Shown piece after piece: positions 28,827 through 37,601 of a stretch of 64,000 bases of DNA. The notes under the pieces were generated by a model. That model searched no databases. It had not been told where the DNA came from and worked only from the letters and a program-made list of their open reading frames with translations. The stretch is from GAS368 sp965227745 (lineage in GTDB: Bacteria > Verrucomicrobiota > Verrucomicrobiia > Opitutales > Opitutaceae): the NCBI GenBank assembly GCA_965227745.1, contig OZ245769.1:5332001-5396000 (forward strand). Direction: 5' to 3'. The stretch's first letter is position 1. Every line of letters begins with the position of its first letter. The translations under genes and the position numbers were made by a program.

Positions 28827-31022
28827 ATGTCTGCCTCCGCCGCACCCTCCATCACCATCGTCACCGAGAAATCCAAGATTTCTCCGGTTAACTCGAAAGA
28901 CCGTCCTTTCCCGCTCGAATGGACGCGTAACATCGGTATCGCCGCGCACATCGATGCCGGCAAGACCACCACGACCGAGCGCATTCTCTTTTACTCCGGC
29001 GCCGTCCACAAGATGGGCGAAGTCCACGAGGGCACCACGGTGACCGATTGGATGGAGCAGGAGCGCGAGCGTGGCATCACGATCACCGCCGCTGCTATTT
29101 CCTGCGCTTGGAACGCCTCCTGGGGTCCCTGGAAGGGCATCAAGCAGCGTATCAACATTATTGATACTCCCGGCCACGTCGATTTCACCGCCGAGGTGGA
29201 GCGCTCGCTCCGCGTTCTCGACGGCGCCGTCGCCGTGTTCTGCGCCGTCGCCGGCGTGCAGCCCCAGTCCGAGACCGTCTGGCGCCAGGCCAACAAGTAC
29301 CGCGTTCCGCGCGTCGCGTTCATCAACAAGATGGACCGCACCGGCGCCGACTTCTACCGCGCCGTCTCCGAGATGCGCGAGAAGCTCAAGGCCAACGCCC
29401 ACCCGCTCTTCATCCCGATCGGCAAGGAGGAGAATTTCTCCGGTCTCATCGACCTCGTGCAGAACGTCGCGTATTCCTTCGAGGAAAACCCGAACGATCA
29501 GCTCGGCATGAATCCGACGACGATGCCCATCCCTGACGACATGGTCGCTCAGGCCAAGGAGTATCGCGACAAGCTCATCGAAGCCGTTTCCGATTTCGAC
29601 GATGTCATCGCCGAGAAGTATCTCAACGGCGAAGAGATCAGCGTCCAGGAGCTCCTCCTCGGCGTGCGCAAGGCGACGATCTCCCTGCAGTTCACCGGCG
29701 TCATCCCCGGTTCCGCGTTCAAGAAGAAGGGCGTGCAGCGCCTCCTCGATTGCGTCGTCAACTTCCTCCCGAGCCCCATCGACGTTCCGCCGATGCAGGG
29801 TCAGGACAGCGATGGCAAGACCGTCGAGGCCGTCGTCAACGACAAGGCCAAGCTCGCCGGCCTCGCCTTCAAGCTCTGGAACGATCCCTTCGTCGGTCGT
29901 CTCGTCTTCTTCCGCGTTTACACCGGCACCCTGCCAAAGGGCATGCCGCTGTACAATCCCCGCACCCGCCGCTCCGAGCGCGTCTCCCGCCTCGTCCTCA
30001 TGCGCGCCATCGAGCGCGAGGAAATCGACATGGCGTACTCGGGAGACATCTGCGCCGTCGTCGGCGTCAAGGACGTCATCACCGGTGACACCCTCTGCGA
30101 CGAAGATTTCGACATCCGTCTCGAGCCGCCGTCCTTCCCGGAGCCCGTTATCTCGATGTCCATCGAGCCGAACTCCAAGGCCGACCAGGAAAAGATGGGC
30201 AATGCACTTCAGCGCCTCGTCGCCGAAGATCCCACCCTCCGCGTCAAGACCGACGTCGACACGGGTCAAACCATTCTCGCCGGCATGGGCGAACTCCACC
30301 TCGACATCATTCGCGATCGCATGAAGCGCGAGTTCAAGGTTGAGGCCACCGCCGGTAAGCCCCAGATCGCTTACCGTGAGACGATCAAGACTTCCTCCGA
30401 CGGCGAAGGTAAGTTCATCCGTCAATCCGGTGGTAAGGGCCAATACGGTCACGTTTGCATCAAGCTCGAGCCCGCTGAAAAGGGTAAGGGCGTTGAAGTC
30501 ATCAACGAGACCGTCGGTGGCTCCATCCCGAAGGAATTCATCAAGCCCGCCACGGAAGGTCTCCTCGAGGGTGCCAACAATGGTGTCGTCGCCGGTTTCC
30601 CGGTCGTCGATGTCATCATCCGCATCACCGACGGTTCCTTCCACGAAGTCGACTCCTCCGAACTCGCGTTCAAGATGGCTGGCATCTTCGCGTTCAAGGA
30701 TGCGATGAAGAAGGCGACCCCGATCCTCCTCGAGCCCATCATGGGCGTCGAAGTCACCACCCCTGAAGAGTATCAGGGCGATCTCATGGGTGATATCAAT
30801 CGTCGCCGTGGTCAGATTCAGGGCATGGAGAACAAGGCCGGCGCGTGCATCATCACCGCGCACGTTCCCCTCGAGCTCCTCTTTGGCTACGTCACCGACA
30901 TTCGTTCCCTTTCCAAGGGCCGCGCCAGCGCCGGCATCACGCCGTCGCACTTCGAGCAGGTCCCGAATGCGCTCCTCGCCAAAATCGTCGAGAGCAACGC
31001 CAAGGGTCCCGCCCGCACTTAA
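28827..31022 (+). CDS. fusA: Elongation factor G
   Basis: A 731-aa translocation GTPase. G1 AHIDAGKT, G2 around RGITITAAAI, G3 DTPGH and G4 NKMD are all intact, followed by domains II-V ending PNALLAKIVESNAKG. It has about 25 residues before the usual start (MSASAAPSITIVTEKSKISPVNSKD), a modest extension relative to E. coli. It follows rpsG by 24 nt. Confidence 0.98.
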   Translation: MSASAAPSITIVTEKSKISPVNSKDRPFPLEWTRNIGIAAHIDAGKTTTTERILFYSGAVHKMGEVHEGTTVTDWMEQERERGITITAAAISCAWNASWGPWKGIKQRINIIDTPGHVDFTAEVERSLRVLDGAVAVFCAVAGVQPQSETVWRQANKYRVPRVAFINKMDRTGADFYRAVSEMREKLKANAHPLFIPIGKEENFSGLIDLVQNVAYSFEENPNDQLGMNPTTMPIPDDMVAQAKEYRDKLIEAVSDFDDVIAEKYLNGEEISVQELLLGVRKATISLQFTGVIPGSAFKKKGVQRLLDCVVNFLPSPIDVPPMQGQDSDGKTVEAVVNDKAKLAGLAFKLWNDPFVGRLVFFRVYTGTLPKGMPLYNPRTRRSERVSRLVLMRAIEREEIDMAYSGDICAVVGVKDVITGDTLCDEDFDIRLEPPSFPEPVISMSIEPNSKADQEKMGNALQRLVAEDPTLRVKTDVDTGQTILAGMGELHLDIIRDRMKREFKVEATAGKPQIAYRETIKTSSDGEGKFIRQSGGKGQYGHVCIKLEPAEKGKGVEVINETVGGSIPKEFIKPATEGLLEGANNGVVAGFPVVDVIIRITDGSFHEVDSSELAFKMAGIFAFKDAMKKATPILLEPIMGVEVTTPEEYQGDLMGDINRRRGQIQGMENKAGACIITAHVPLELLFGYVTDIRSLSKGRASAGITPSHFEQVPNALLAKIVESNAKGPART

Positions 31023-31045
31023 ACCTCCGTTCTTTTTATACCGCC

Positions 31046-31354
31046 ATGAAAGGCCAACGCATTCGCATCAAACTCCAGGGCTTCGACTATCGCGTCATCG
31101 ATCAGTCCGCCCAGGACATCGTAGAGACCGCCAAGCGCTCCGGCGCCCGTGTCTCCGGCCCTATCCCGCTGCCCACCCGCATCGAGAAGCTTTCCGTCAA
31201 TCGCTCCCCGCACGTCGACAAGAAGTCCATGGAGCAGTTTGAAACGCGCACTCACAAGCGCCTCATCGATATCATCGAGCCGACCGCGCAAACGGTCGAC
31301 GAGCTGAAGAAACTCAATCTCCCGTCCGGCGTGGATATCACCATCAACGTCTAA
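31046..31354 (+). CDS. rpsJ: 30S ribosomal protein S10
   Basis: A 102-aa protein beginning MKGQRIRIKLQGFDYRVID, the canonical S10 opening. SGPIPLPTRIEKLSVNRSPHVDKKSMEQFE is intact. It also acts as NusE in antitermination. ATG 31046 is the family start; longer in-frame starts lie within fusA. Confidence 0.99.
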   Translation: MKGQRIRIKLQGFDYRVIDQSAQDIVETAKRSGARVSGPIPLPTRIEKLSVNRSPHVDKKSMEQFETRTHKRLIDIIEPTAQTVDELKKLNLPSGVDITINV

Positions 31355-31405
31355 GACTGAGACAACCAAGATACTTTAACTTACACAACGTTAGCAGTTG
31401 CCTAT

Positions 31406-31421
31406 GTGCCCTCCGGGGCAC
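31406..31421 (+). promoter_or_regulatory. UNCG-type hairpin in rpsJ-rplC leader
   Basis: Stem GTGCCC / GGGCAC closed by a TCCG tetraloop (UNCG class) lies in the 130-nt gap before rplC. It is a candidate site for translational feedback or processing; nothing shows which protein binds it. Confidence 0.45.
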
Positions 31422-31484
31422 CTCTAGGTTTCGACTAATGTAGGTCGTTAAACGGAATAACCTTCCAACCTACCACTTAGCCCA

Positions 31485-32213
31485 ATGATCTCATCGCTCC
31501 TCGGTAAAAAAATCGGGATGACGCAGGTCTACGACGCACAAAACGTCCTAGTCCCCGTCTCCGTGGTTCAGGCCGGACCCTGTTCTGTGGTCCAGGTCAA
31601 GACCGTCGAATCCGACGGTTACAACGCCGTCCAGCTTGGCTTTACCACCAAGAAGACCAAGAACACCTCCGCAGGTGAACTCGGTCACGCCAAAAAGGCC
31701 GGCCTCGATATTGCTCCCCGCGTGCTCGGCGAAGTTCGCCTCGAAGCCGCCCCGACTGAAAAAGTCGGCGACGTAGTTACGGTTGCCGCCTTCGCTGAAG
31801 GCCAGCTCGTCGATGTCAGTGGCACCACCAAGGGTAAAGGCTTCCAAGGCGTTGTGAAACGCTTCCGCGTCGCCGGCGGTCCCGCCACCCACGGTTCCAT
31901 GTTCCATCGCCGCATCGGTTCGGTCGGCATGCGCCAGACCCCCGGCCGCGTGTGGAAGAATCAGGCCATGCCTGGTCACATGGGCACTGAGTCCCGCACG
32001 GTGCAAAACCTCCGCATCGTCAAAATCATCGCCGATCAGAATCTCATCCTCGTGAAGGGTGCGATCCCCGGCGCCAACGGCGACGACGTCGTCGTCCGCT
32101 CGGCCATCAAGGGCCAGTGGGCCGCTCCCACCGCCGCCGCTCCTGTCGCCCTCACCGGTGCCAAGGCCGTCGCTGCCAAGCAACCCGCCGCCAAGCCGGC
32201 CGCGAAGAAATAA
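31485..32213 (+). CDS. rplC: 50S ribosomal protein L3
   Basis: A 242-aa protein. The central GKGFQGVVKRFRVAGGPATHGS loop and RMGMRQTPGRVWKNQAMPGHMG-like region are present. About 30 extra Ala/Lys/Pro residues follow the usual end (AAPTAAAPVALTG...KPAAKK), one of several such tails in this operon. No Shine-Dalgarno is clear. Confidence 0.98.
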   Translation: MISSLLGKKIGMTQVYDAQNVLVPVSVVQAGPCSVVQVKTVESDGYNAVQLGFTTKKTKNTSAGELGHAKKAGLDIAPRVLGEVRLEAAPTEKVGDVVTVAAFAEGQLVDVSGTTKGKGFQGVVKRFRVAGGPATHGSMFHRRIGSVGMRQTPGRVWKNQAMPGHMGTESRTVQNLRIVKIIADQNLILVKGAIPGANGDDVVVRSAIKGQWAAPTAAAPVALTGAKAVAAKQPAAKPAAKK

Positions 32214-32228
32214 CCCGGAGACCCAGAC

Positions 32229-32864
32229 ATGAAACTCACCGTTTTTAGTTCCGACGGCACGACGAGCAGCGAAAAAGATTTCGCCAACATCCCCACGTTT
32301 GAAGGCGACAAAGGCCTTCAGGCTGTGAAGGAAGTCATCGTCGCCATCAACGCCAACAACCGTCAAGGCACTCACTCCACCAAGACCCGCGGCGAAGTCC
32401 GCGGTGGTGGTAAGAAGCCCTGGCGCCAGAAGGGTACCGGTCGCGCCCGCGCCGGCTCCATCCGCTCTCCCCTGTGGAGCGGCGGTGGCGTCGTCTTCGG
32501 CCCGAAGCCCCGCGATTACTCGAAGAAGATCAACGCCAAGGTGAAGGATCTCGCCTTCAGCCGCGCTCTCTTCGATCGCGCTGTCGCCGGCGAAATCGCC
32601 GTCATCGAGACCTTCGTCCCCTCGGCCACCAAGACCAAGGCCGTCAGCAAGGTCGTCGCTCTCATCGCGCCCAAGGGTAAGATCCTCCTCGTGGACGCTC
32701 CGTTCACCGTCGAGACCGCCCGCGCCGCCCGCAACATCGAGCGCGTCACGCTCCAGGAAGCATCGAAGCTCAACACGCTCGATCTCGCCCAATACAAGAA
32801 AATCATCGTCAGCACCAAGGCGCTCGAGACCATCCTCGCCCGCGTCAACGGAGGTAAGAACTAA
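32229..32864 (+). CDS. rplD: 50S ribosomal protein L4
   Basis: A 211-aa protein. The long exit-tunnel loop includes KKPWRQKGTGRARAGSIRSPLW. In E. coli L4 represses the S10 operon; no matching leader could be recognised here. CGGAG lies upstream of ATG. Its last base is the first base of rplW. Confidence 0.98.
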   Translation: MKLTVFSSDGTTSSEKDFANIPTFEGDKGLQAVKEVIVAINANNRQGTHSTKTRGEVRGGGKKPWRQKGTGRARAGSIRSPLWSGGGVVFGPKPRDYSKKINAKVKDLAFSRALFDRAVAGEIAVIETFVPSATKTKAVSKVVALIAPKGKILLVDAPFTVETARAARNIERVTLQEASKLNTLDLAQYKKIIVSTKALETILARVNGGKN

Positions 32865-33145
32865 TGAACGCCGCCACAGTTCTCAAACTCGTCCGTCTCT
32901 CGGAGAAGTCGAACAAGCTCAGCTCCATGCTCGGGCAGTACACCTTCGAAGTTTACAAGGACGCCAACAAGCACCAGATCGCCGAAGCCGTCGAGAAGAC
33001 CTTCAAGGTCACCGTCCGTCGTGTTAACACGATGACGATCCGCGGCAAAAACAAGAAGAGCCGCACCGGTCGCCCGACCATTGGTTCCGATTACAAGAAG
33101 GCCATCGTCACCCTCAAGGCTGGCGATAAAATCGAGCTCGTCTAA
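32864..33145 (+). CDS. rplW: 50S ribosomal protein L23
   Basis: A 93-aa tunnel-exit protein (docking site for SRP and trigger factor). The family region SNKLSSMLGQYTFEVYKDANKHQIAEAVEKTFKV is intact. It overlaps rplD by one base (TAATG), with GGAGGT inside the rplD end serving as its ribosome-binding site, so the two are coupled. Confidence 0.98.
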   Translation: MNAATVLKLVRLSEKSNKLSSMLGQYTFEVYKDANKHQIAEAVEKTFKVTVRRVNTMTIRGKNKKSRTGRPTIGSDYKKAIVTLKAGDKIELV

Positions 33146-33177
33146 CGCGACCTCGCTTCAACCGGAGTACATCCCAC

Positions 33178-34044
33178 ATGCCTATCAATTCATTCCGCCC
33201 GCTCACGCCTTCCGGCCGCTTCACTTCTCTCAACATGGAGAAGGGCCTCTCGAAGGAGCGTCCCGTCCGCGCCCTCACCCAGAGCAAGAGCAAGTCTGGT
33301 GGTCGTAACGTCTACGGCCGCGTGACCTCCCGCCATCGCGGCGGTGGCCACAAGCAGCTCTACCGCATCATCGACTTCAAGCGCGACATCCTCGACATGC
33401 CCGCCAAGGTGCAGGCCATCGAGTATGATCCGAACCGCTCGGCGAACATCGCCCTCGTCGCTTACGCGAACGGCGAAAAGCGCTACATCACGGCCCCCGA
33501 GGGCCTCGCGGTCGGCGCCACCATCATCGCCTCCAACAAGGCGACGACGAATGATTTCGTTGTCGGCAATAACTTCCCGCTGCGCCTCATCCCGCCGTCG
33601 ACGCTCCTCCACTGCGTGGAACTCCTCCCCGGTCGTGGCGCCCAGATCGCCCGCACCGCCGGCACGAGCCTCGAGCTCGTCGGCGTGGAAGGTGATCGCG
33701 CCCAGCTGAAGATGCCCTCCGGCGAGTCCCGCTACGTGCACGCCAACTGCCGCGCCACCATCGGCGTCGTCGGTAATGGCGATCACAACAAGCAGTCGCT
33801 CGGCAAGGCCGGCCGTAATCGCTGGCTCGGCGTTCGCCCGCAGTCCCGCGGTATGGCCCGTAATCCCGTCGACCATCCCAACGGTGGTGGTCAGGGTAAA
33901 TCCAAGGGTGGTGGCGGTCGCCAGCAGCTCGTCTCCCCGTGGGGCCAGCTCGCCAAGGGCTTCCCGACCCGTCGCCGCAACAAGCTGTCGACCAAGTCGA
34001 TCATCCTTCACCACAACGGCCGCAAGCCCCGCAACAAGAAGTAA
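33178..34044 (+). CDS. rplB: 50S ribosomal protein L2
   Basis: A 288-aa peptidyl-transferase-centre protein. Residues GRNVYGRVTSRHRGGGHKQLYR and the catalytically important region RGMARNPVDHPNGGGQGKSKGG are present. Length is close to the family's 275. Confidence 0.99.
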   Translation: MPINSFRPLTPSGRFTSLNMEKGLSKERPVRALTQSKSKSGGRNVYGRVTSRHRGGGHKQLYRIIDFKRDILDMPAKVQAIEYDPNRSANIALVAYANGEKRYITAPEGLAVGATIIASNKATTNDFVVGNNFPLRLIPPSTLLHCVELLPGRGAQIARTAGTSLELVGVEGDRAQLKMPSGESRYVHANCRATIGVVGNGDHNKQSLGKAGRNRWLGVRPQSRGMARNPVDHPNGGGQGKSKGGGGRQQLVSPWGQLAKGFPTRRRNKLSTKSIILHHNGRKPRNKK

Positions 34045-34062
34045 GCCGACCACTTTCGTACC

Positions 34063-34338
34063 ATGGCACGTTCCATCAAAAAAGGTTTCTTTGTCGACTT
34101 CCACCTCCTCGAGAAAATCGAGAAGGCGGTCAAGGCCGGCGCTAAGAAGCCCATCCAGACCTGGTCCCGCCGCTCGACGATCACGCCCGATTTCATCGGT
34201 CACACGTTCAGCGTTCACAACGGCAAGATCTTCACCGCCGTTTACGTCACCGAAAATATGGTCGGCCACAAGCTCGGCGAGTTTGCGCCCACGCGCATCT
34301 TCAAGTCGCACGGTGGCATGACCCGCAAGGAAATCTAA
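34063..34338 (+). CDS. rpsS: 30S ribosomal protein S19
   Basis: A 91-aa protein starting MARSIKKGFFVDFHLLEKIE, with TWSRRSTITPDFIGHTFSVHNGKIFTAVYVTENMVGHKLGEF. Normal length. It is followed after 11 nt by an unusual exported-protein gene instead of rplV. Confidence 0.99.
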   Translation: MARSIKKGFFVDFHLLEKIEKAVKAGAKKPIQTWSRRSTITPDFIGHTFSVHNGKIFTAVYVTENMVGHKLGEFAPTRIFKSHGGMTRKEI

Positions 34339-34349
34339 GGTCGCCCTCG

Positions 34350-34676
34350 ATGCTCCGTCGCCTCCTCCAGTCCAGCCTGTTCGCGCTCGTCGCGGTCGCC
34401 CCGATTTCGGTGCGCGCCGCGTCCGCGTCAGGTCCGGTCGAGGTGGTGGCGGTGCAGCCGACGCGCGCGGCGGATCTCGTGCTCTTGAGCAACGGCCTCG
34501 ATGCCGGTTTGCGCCAGGGCATGGTCTGCCGCCTCACTCGAGCCGGTGCCGCAGTCGGCGAGGTTCTCCTCGTCGAGCTGCGCCCCTCCTGCGCTTCGGC
34601 CCTGATCGTCAGCCTCGCGCCGGGTCAGTCGATCCGCGCGGGCGACGTCGCCTCCGTCAAAGTCCTCAAATCTTAA
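34350..34676 (+). CDS. Small exported protein inserted in the S10 operon
   Basis: A 108-aa protein with a signal peptide (LRRLLQSSLFALVAVAPISVRAAS) and a short beta-rich mature domain: LVLLSNGLDAGLRQGMVCRL, then AAVGEVLLVELRPSCASALIV and AGDVASVKVLKS. The G-L-x-x-G-x-x...V-G-E...GD pattern resembles beta domains in FlgT C-terminal-like or BON-neighbouring proteins, but I cannot assign a family. It lies between rpsS and rplV, a slot normally empty, in the same orientation and with similar codon use. Function is unknown; it may be a recent insertion that uses the operon's transcription. Confidence 0.75.
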   Translation: MLRRLLQSSLFALVAVAPISVRAASASGPVEVVAVQPTRAADLVLLSNGLDAGLRQGMVCRLTRAGAAVGEVLLVELRPSCASALIVSLAPGQSIRAGDVASVKVLKS

Positions 34677-34697
34677 TTCGTTAAAACAACCAAAAGG

Positions 34698-34718
34698 GTA
34701 GGGCGGATTCGCTCCGCC
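34698..34718 (+). repeat. REP-like palindrome headed by GTAG
   Basis: GTAG (34698-34701) precedes stem GGCGGA / TCCGCC with loop TTCGC. It lies in the 92-nt gap between the inserted gene and rplV. GTAG-headed imperfect palindromes are typical of REPs mobilised by TnpA-REP (RAYT) proteins. Confidence 0.6.
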
Positions 34719-34768
34719 ACTATCGCCGGCCTCACCGCCGGAATCCCCCACCCGTCACCGTCATCACC

Positions 34769-35110
34769 ATGGAAGTTCAAGCCCTCACTCGCTACGCGCG
34801 CATGTCGCCGAAGAAGATGCGCGATATCTCGCGCATCGTTCAAGGTCGCAAGGCCGCCGAAGCCCTCGATTATCTCGCGCTCATCCCGCGCAAGTCCGCG
34901 AAGCTCATCGCCAAGACGCTGAAGAGCGCCATCGCGAACGCCGAGAACAACAACAACCTCTCGGCCGACAGCCTCACGATCAAGTCCGCGGTCATCGAGA
35001 TCGGGCCCGTCCTGAAGCGCTTCAAGGCCGGTGCTCGCGGTACCGCGATGCCCCGCCGCAAGAAGATGTCCCACATCCGCATCATCCTCTCCGACGGCGT
35101 CTCGAACTAA
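34769..35110 (+). CDS. rplV: 50S ribosomal protein L22
   Basis: A 113-aa tunnel protein. It starts MEVQALTRYARMSPKKMRDISRIVQG and contains the conserved C-terminal PRRKKMSHIRIIL. The macrolide-related loop KAGARGTAMPRRK looks normal. Confidence 0.98.
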   Translation: MEVQALTRYARMSPKKMRDISRIVQGRKAAEALDYLALIPRKSAKLIAKTLKSAIANAENNNNLSADSLTIKSAVIEIGPVLKRFKAGARGTAMPRRKKMSHIRIILSDGVSN

Positions 35111-35122
35111 TCACCAACTACC

Positions 35123-35755
35123 ATGGGCCAAAAAACCAATCCCACAGGCTTCCGTCTCGCCGTCCGCCGCAACTGGCAGTCCCGCTGGTACGCTTCGAAG
35201 AAGGAATTCCCGAAGCTCCTCCTCGAGGACCAGATCATCCGCACCAAGCTGATGGAGAAGCTCAAGCAGGCGTCCGTTCCGCGCATCTTCATCGAGCGCG
35301 CCTCGAACCGCGTCCGCGTCAAGATTTACACCGCCCGCCCCGGCATCGTCATCGGTCGCAAGGGCCAGGAAATCGAGAAGATCAAGGAAGAGCTCTCCAA
35401 GCTCACCGGTAAGGAGATCTTGCTCGACATCCAGGAAGTGAAGAAGCCCGAGATCGAGGCCGCTCTCGTCGCCGAGAACGTCGCCCTCCAGCTCGAGCGC
35501 CGCATCGCTTTCCGCCGCGCCATGAAGAAGGCCGTCGAAATGGCCATGGCCCTCGGTGCCGAAGGCATCCGTATCCAATGCTCCGGCCGCCTCGGTGGCG
35601 CCGACATCGCCCGCCGCGAATGGCAGCGCAAAGGCCGCGTGCCGTTGCACACCCTCCGCGAAAACATCGACTACGGCTTTGCCGAAGCGCTCACCGTCTA
35701 CGGCAAGATCGGCGTCAAGTGCTGGATCTGCAAAAAAGAAGCCGACAACAACTGA
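35123..35755 (+). CDS. rpsC: 30S ribosomal protein S3
   Basis: A 210-aa protein beginning MGQKTNPTGFRLAVRRNW. The KH domain GRKGQEIEKIKEEL and IRIQCSGRLGGADIARREW are intact. S3 lines the mRNA entry site. Start 12 nt after rplV. Confidence 0.99.
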   Translation: MGQKTNPTGFRLAVRRNWQSRWYASKKEFPKLLLEDQIIRTKLMEKLKQASVPRIFIERASNRVRVKIYTARPGIVIGRKGQEIEKIKEELSKLTGKEILLDIQEVKKPEIEAALVAENVALQLERRIAFRRAMKKAVEMAMALGAEGIRIQCSGRLGGADIARREWQRKGRVPLHTLRENIDYGFAEALTVYGKIGVKCWICKKEADNN

Positions 35756-35796
35756 TCCGGTTCACGGATAAATTTTAAAAACAGGAGAATACTCCC

Positions 35797-36219
35797 ATGG
35801 CTCTAGCACCCGCACGCACCAAGTACCGCAAATCGATGAAGGGCTCCCGCGCTGGCAATGCCAAGCGCGGCAACACTCTCGCCTTCGGCGAGTTTGGCCT
35901 TCAGTCCCTTTCCCGCGGCCCCATGACCGGCCAGCAGATCGAAGCTGCCCGCGTCACCATCTCGCGCCACCTCAAGCGCAAGGGCAAACTCTGGATTCGC
36001 GTCTTCCCCCACAAGCCGATCAGCAAAAAGCCCGCCGAGGTCCGCATGGGCCAAGGTAAAGGTCCCGTCGAGTACTACGTCGCCGTGATCAAGCCCGGCG
36101 CCGTCCTCTTCGAGCTCGCCGGCGTTCCCACCACCGTCGCCAAGGAGGCCTTCCGCCTCGCCGACGCCAAGCTGCCCTTCCGTTGCCGCTTCATCCAGCG
36201 CGACGCGACCGCGGCCTAA
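35797..36219 (+). CDS. rplP: 50S ribosomal protein L16
   Basis: A 140-aa protein. Conserved ALAPARTKYRKSMKGSRAGNAKRGNTLAFGEFGLQSL and FPHKPISKKPAEVRMGQGKGPVEYYVAVIKPG are present. AGGAG precedes ATG 35797. Confidence 0.99.
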   Translation: MALAPARTKYRKSMKGSRAGNAKRGNTLAFGEFGLQSLSRGPMTGQQIEAARVTISRHLKRKGKLWIRVFPHKPISKKPAEVRMGQGKGPVEYYVAVIKPGAVLFELAGVPTTVAKEAFRLADAKLPFRCRFIQRDATAA

Positions 36220-36238
36220 TCCTTTAACAACGCCCGTC

Positions 36239-36445
36239 ATGACTTCCAAAGAAATCCGCGATCTGTCCTCCGACGAGATCACCACCAAGGTAAACGCCGT
36301 CCGTGAGGAGCTCCTCCAGCTCCGTCTCCGCAAGCAGACCGGTCAGGTCGAAAAGACCTCCCAGCTCCGCCTCCTCCGCAAGGACATCGCGCGCCTGCTC
36401 ACCATCCAGAACGAGAAGAAAAAGAAAGCCCCGGCCGCCGCCTGA
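36239..36445 (+). CDS. rpmC: 50S ribosomal protein L29
   Basis: A 68-aa two-helix protein of the tunnel exit. LRKQTGQVEKTSQLRLLRKDIARLLTI matches the family core. Lies between rplP and rpsQ as usual. Confidence 0.97.
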   Translation: MTSKEIRDLSSDEITTKVNAVREELLQLRLRKQTGQVEKTSQLRLLRKDIARLLTIQNEKKKKAPAAA

Positions 36446-36466
36446 GCGATTAAATAACTAAACGCC

Positions 36467-36808
36467 ATGTCTACTGTTACTGAAGGCCAGCGCAGCGCGC
36501 GCCGCACCCAGATCGGTTTCGTTACGAGCCGCTCCGGCGACAAGTCCATCAAGGTCACTGTCGCTTACAAGACCCCCCATCCCCTCTACCACAAGGTCGT
36601 CAACCGCCAGACCGTCCTTCACGTCCACGACGAGAAGAACGAGACCAAGGTCGGCGACAAGGTCGAGGTCATGGAGACCCGCCCGCTCAGCCGCCTCAAG
36701 CGCTGGCGCGTGATCAACGTGATCCAGAAGGCCGTCACCACCGACGCCGTCGCGATCTCCGAGAAGGATGTTGCCGAACTCGTCCCCACCAAAGTCACGA
36801 AGGCCTGA
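36467..36808 (+). CDS. rpsQ: 30S ribosomal protein S17
   Basis: A 113-aa OB-fold protein (usual length about 85). Core IGFVTSRSGDKSIKVTVAYKTPHPLYHKVV and KVGDKVEVMETRPLSRLKRWRV is clear. A C-terminal extension of about 30 residues (TTDAVAISEKDVAELVPTKV) is lineage-specific. Confidence 0.97.
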   Translation: MSTVTEGQRSARRTQIGFVTSRSGDKSIKVTVAYKTPHPLYHKVVNRQTVLHVHDEKNETKVGDKVEVMETRPLSRLKRWRVINVIQKAVTTDAVAISEKDVAELVPTKVTKA

Positions 36809-36850
36809 GCCCTTCACCTCTAATAACGTTTCTCCCACAGGACGATCGCC

Positions 36851-37216
36851 ATGATCCAACTACGCTCCATTCTCGAAGTCGCCGATAATACCGGCGCTCG
36901 CAAGGCCGCGATGATTAGCAAAAAAGGCCAGATCACCATGACCGCCGGGGTCGGTGATATCATCACCGTTCACATCAAGCAGAGCGCCACCGAGGCCACC
37001 GTGAAGAAGGGCGAGGTCCACAAGGCCGTCGTCGTTCGCACCAAGGCTCCGGTCCGTCGTGCCGACGGCAGCTACCTCCGCTTCGACAGCAACGCCATCG
37101 TCATCATCGACGCGACCAACAATCCCAAGGGCACCCGCATCTTCGGCCCTGTCGCCCGCGAACTGCGTGCGAAGAACTTCATGAAGATCATCTCGCTCGC
37201 CCCGGAGGTCCTCTAA
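36851..37216 (+). CDS. rplN: 50S ribosomal protein L14
   Basis: A 121-aa protein of normal length, opening MIQLRSILEVADNTGARKAAMI and ending KIISLAPEVL. It binds near the L19/GTPase region of 23S rRNA. AGGA upstream of ATG. Confidence 0.99.
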   Translation: MIQLRSILEVADNTGARKAAMISKKGQITMTAGVGDIITVHIKQSATEATVKKGEVHKAVVVRTKAPVRRADGSYLRFDSNAIVIIDATNNPKGTRIFGPVARELRAKNFMKIISLAPEVL

Positions 37217-37217
37217 C

Positions 37218-37484
37218 ATGGCCACGAAATTCCACATCAAGCGCAACGACCCCGTCGTTGTCATCGCCGGCTCCCACAAGGGCAAGTCCGGTAAGGTCCT
37301 CGAGATCCTCGCCGCCAAAGGCCGCGCCCGCGTCGAAGGCGTCGCGATGATCAAGAAGCACCTCAAGAAGTCGGACAAGAATCCTCAGGGTGCCATCACC
37401 GAACTCGAGGGCTCCGTCCACATCTCCAATCTGATGCTCCAGTCGAACTTCGACGCGAGCAAGCGCAAGAAGGCCACCGCCTAA
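37218..37484 (+). CDS. rplX: 50S ribosomal protein L24
   Basis: An 88-aa KOW-domain protein (shorter than E. coli's 104). VVVIAGSHKGKSGKVLEI is the KOW motif. It starts 1 base after the rplN stop; GGAGGT at the end of rplN is its ribosome-binding site. Confidence 0.97.
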   Translation: MATKFHIKRNDPVVVIAGSHKGKSGKVLEILAAKGRARVEGVAMIKKHLKKSDKNPQGAITELEGSVHISNLMLQSNFDASKRKKATA

Positions 37485-37497
37485 CACGATCGTACGA

Positions 37498-37527
37498 ATG
37501 CGCGCTTGCCATCCAGGCATCGCGCAT
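37498..37527 (+). promoter_or_regulatory. Hairpin in rplX-rplE gap
   Basis: Nested stem ATGCGCG / CGCGCAT with inner TGCC-atcca-GGCA lies in the 117-nt gap before rplE. In E. coli the S8 control site is near the rplE start, so this might be a regulatory or processing structure; not proven. Confidence 0.4.
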
Positions 37528-37601
37528 GAGTTACTGAGCGCTTTTCCACTTAAATCACCATCCTCAAATGCTTCCGGGTCGGTAATCCGGTTGCCACGAT
37601 A

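Noticed and set aside
28332..30950. Long minus-strand frame opposite rpsG and fusA
   Set aside because: Same codon-bias artefact; its composition mirrors the sense genes.
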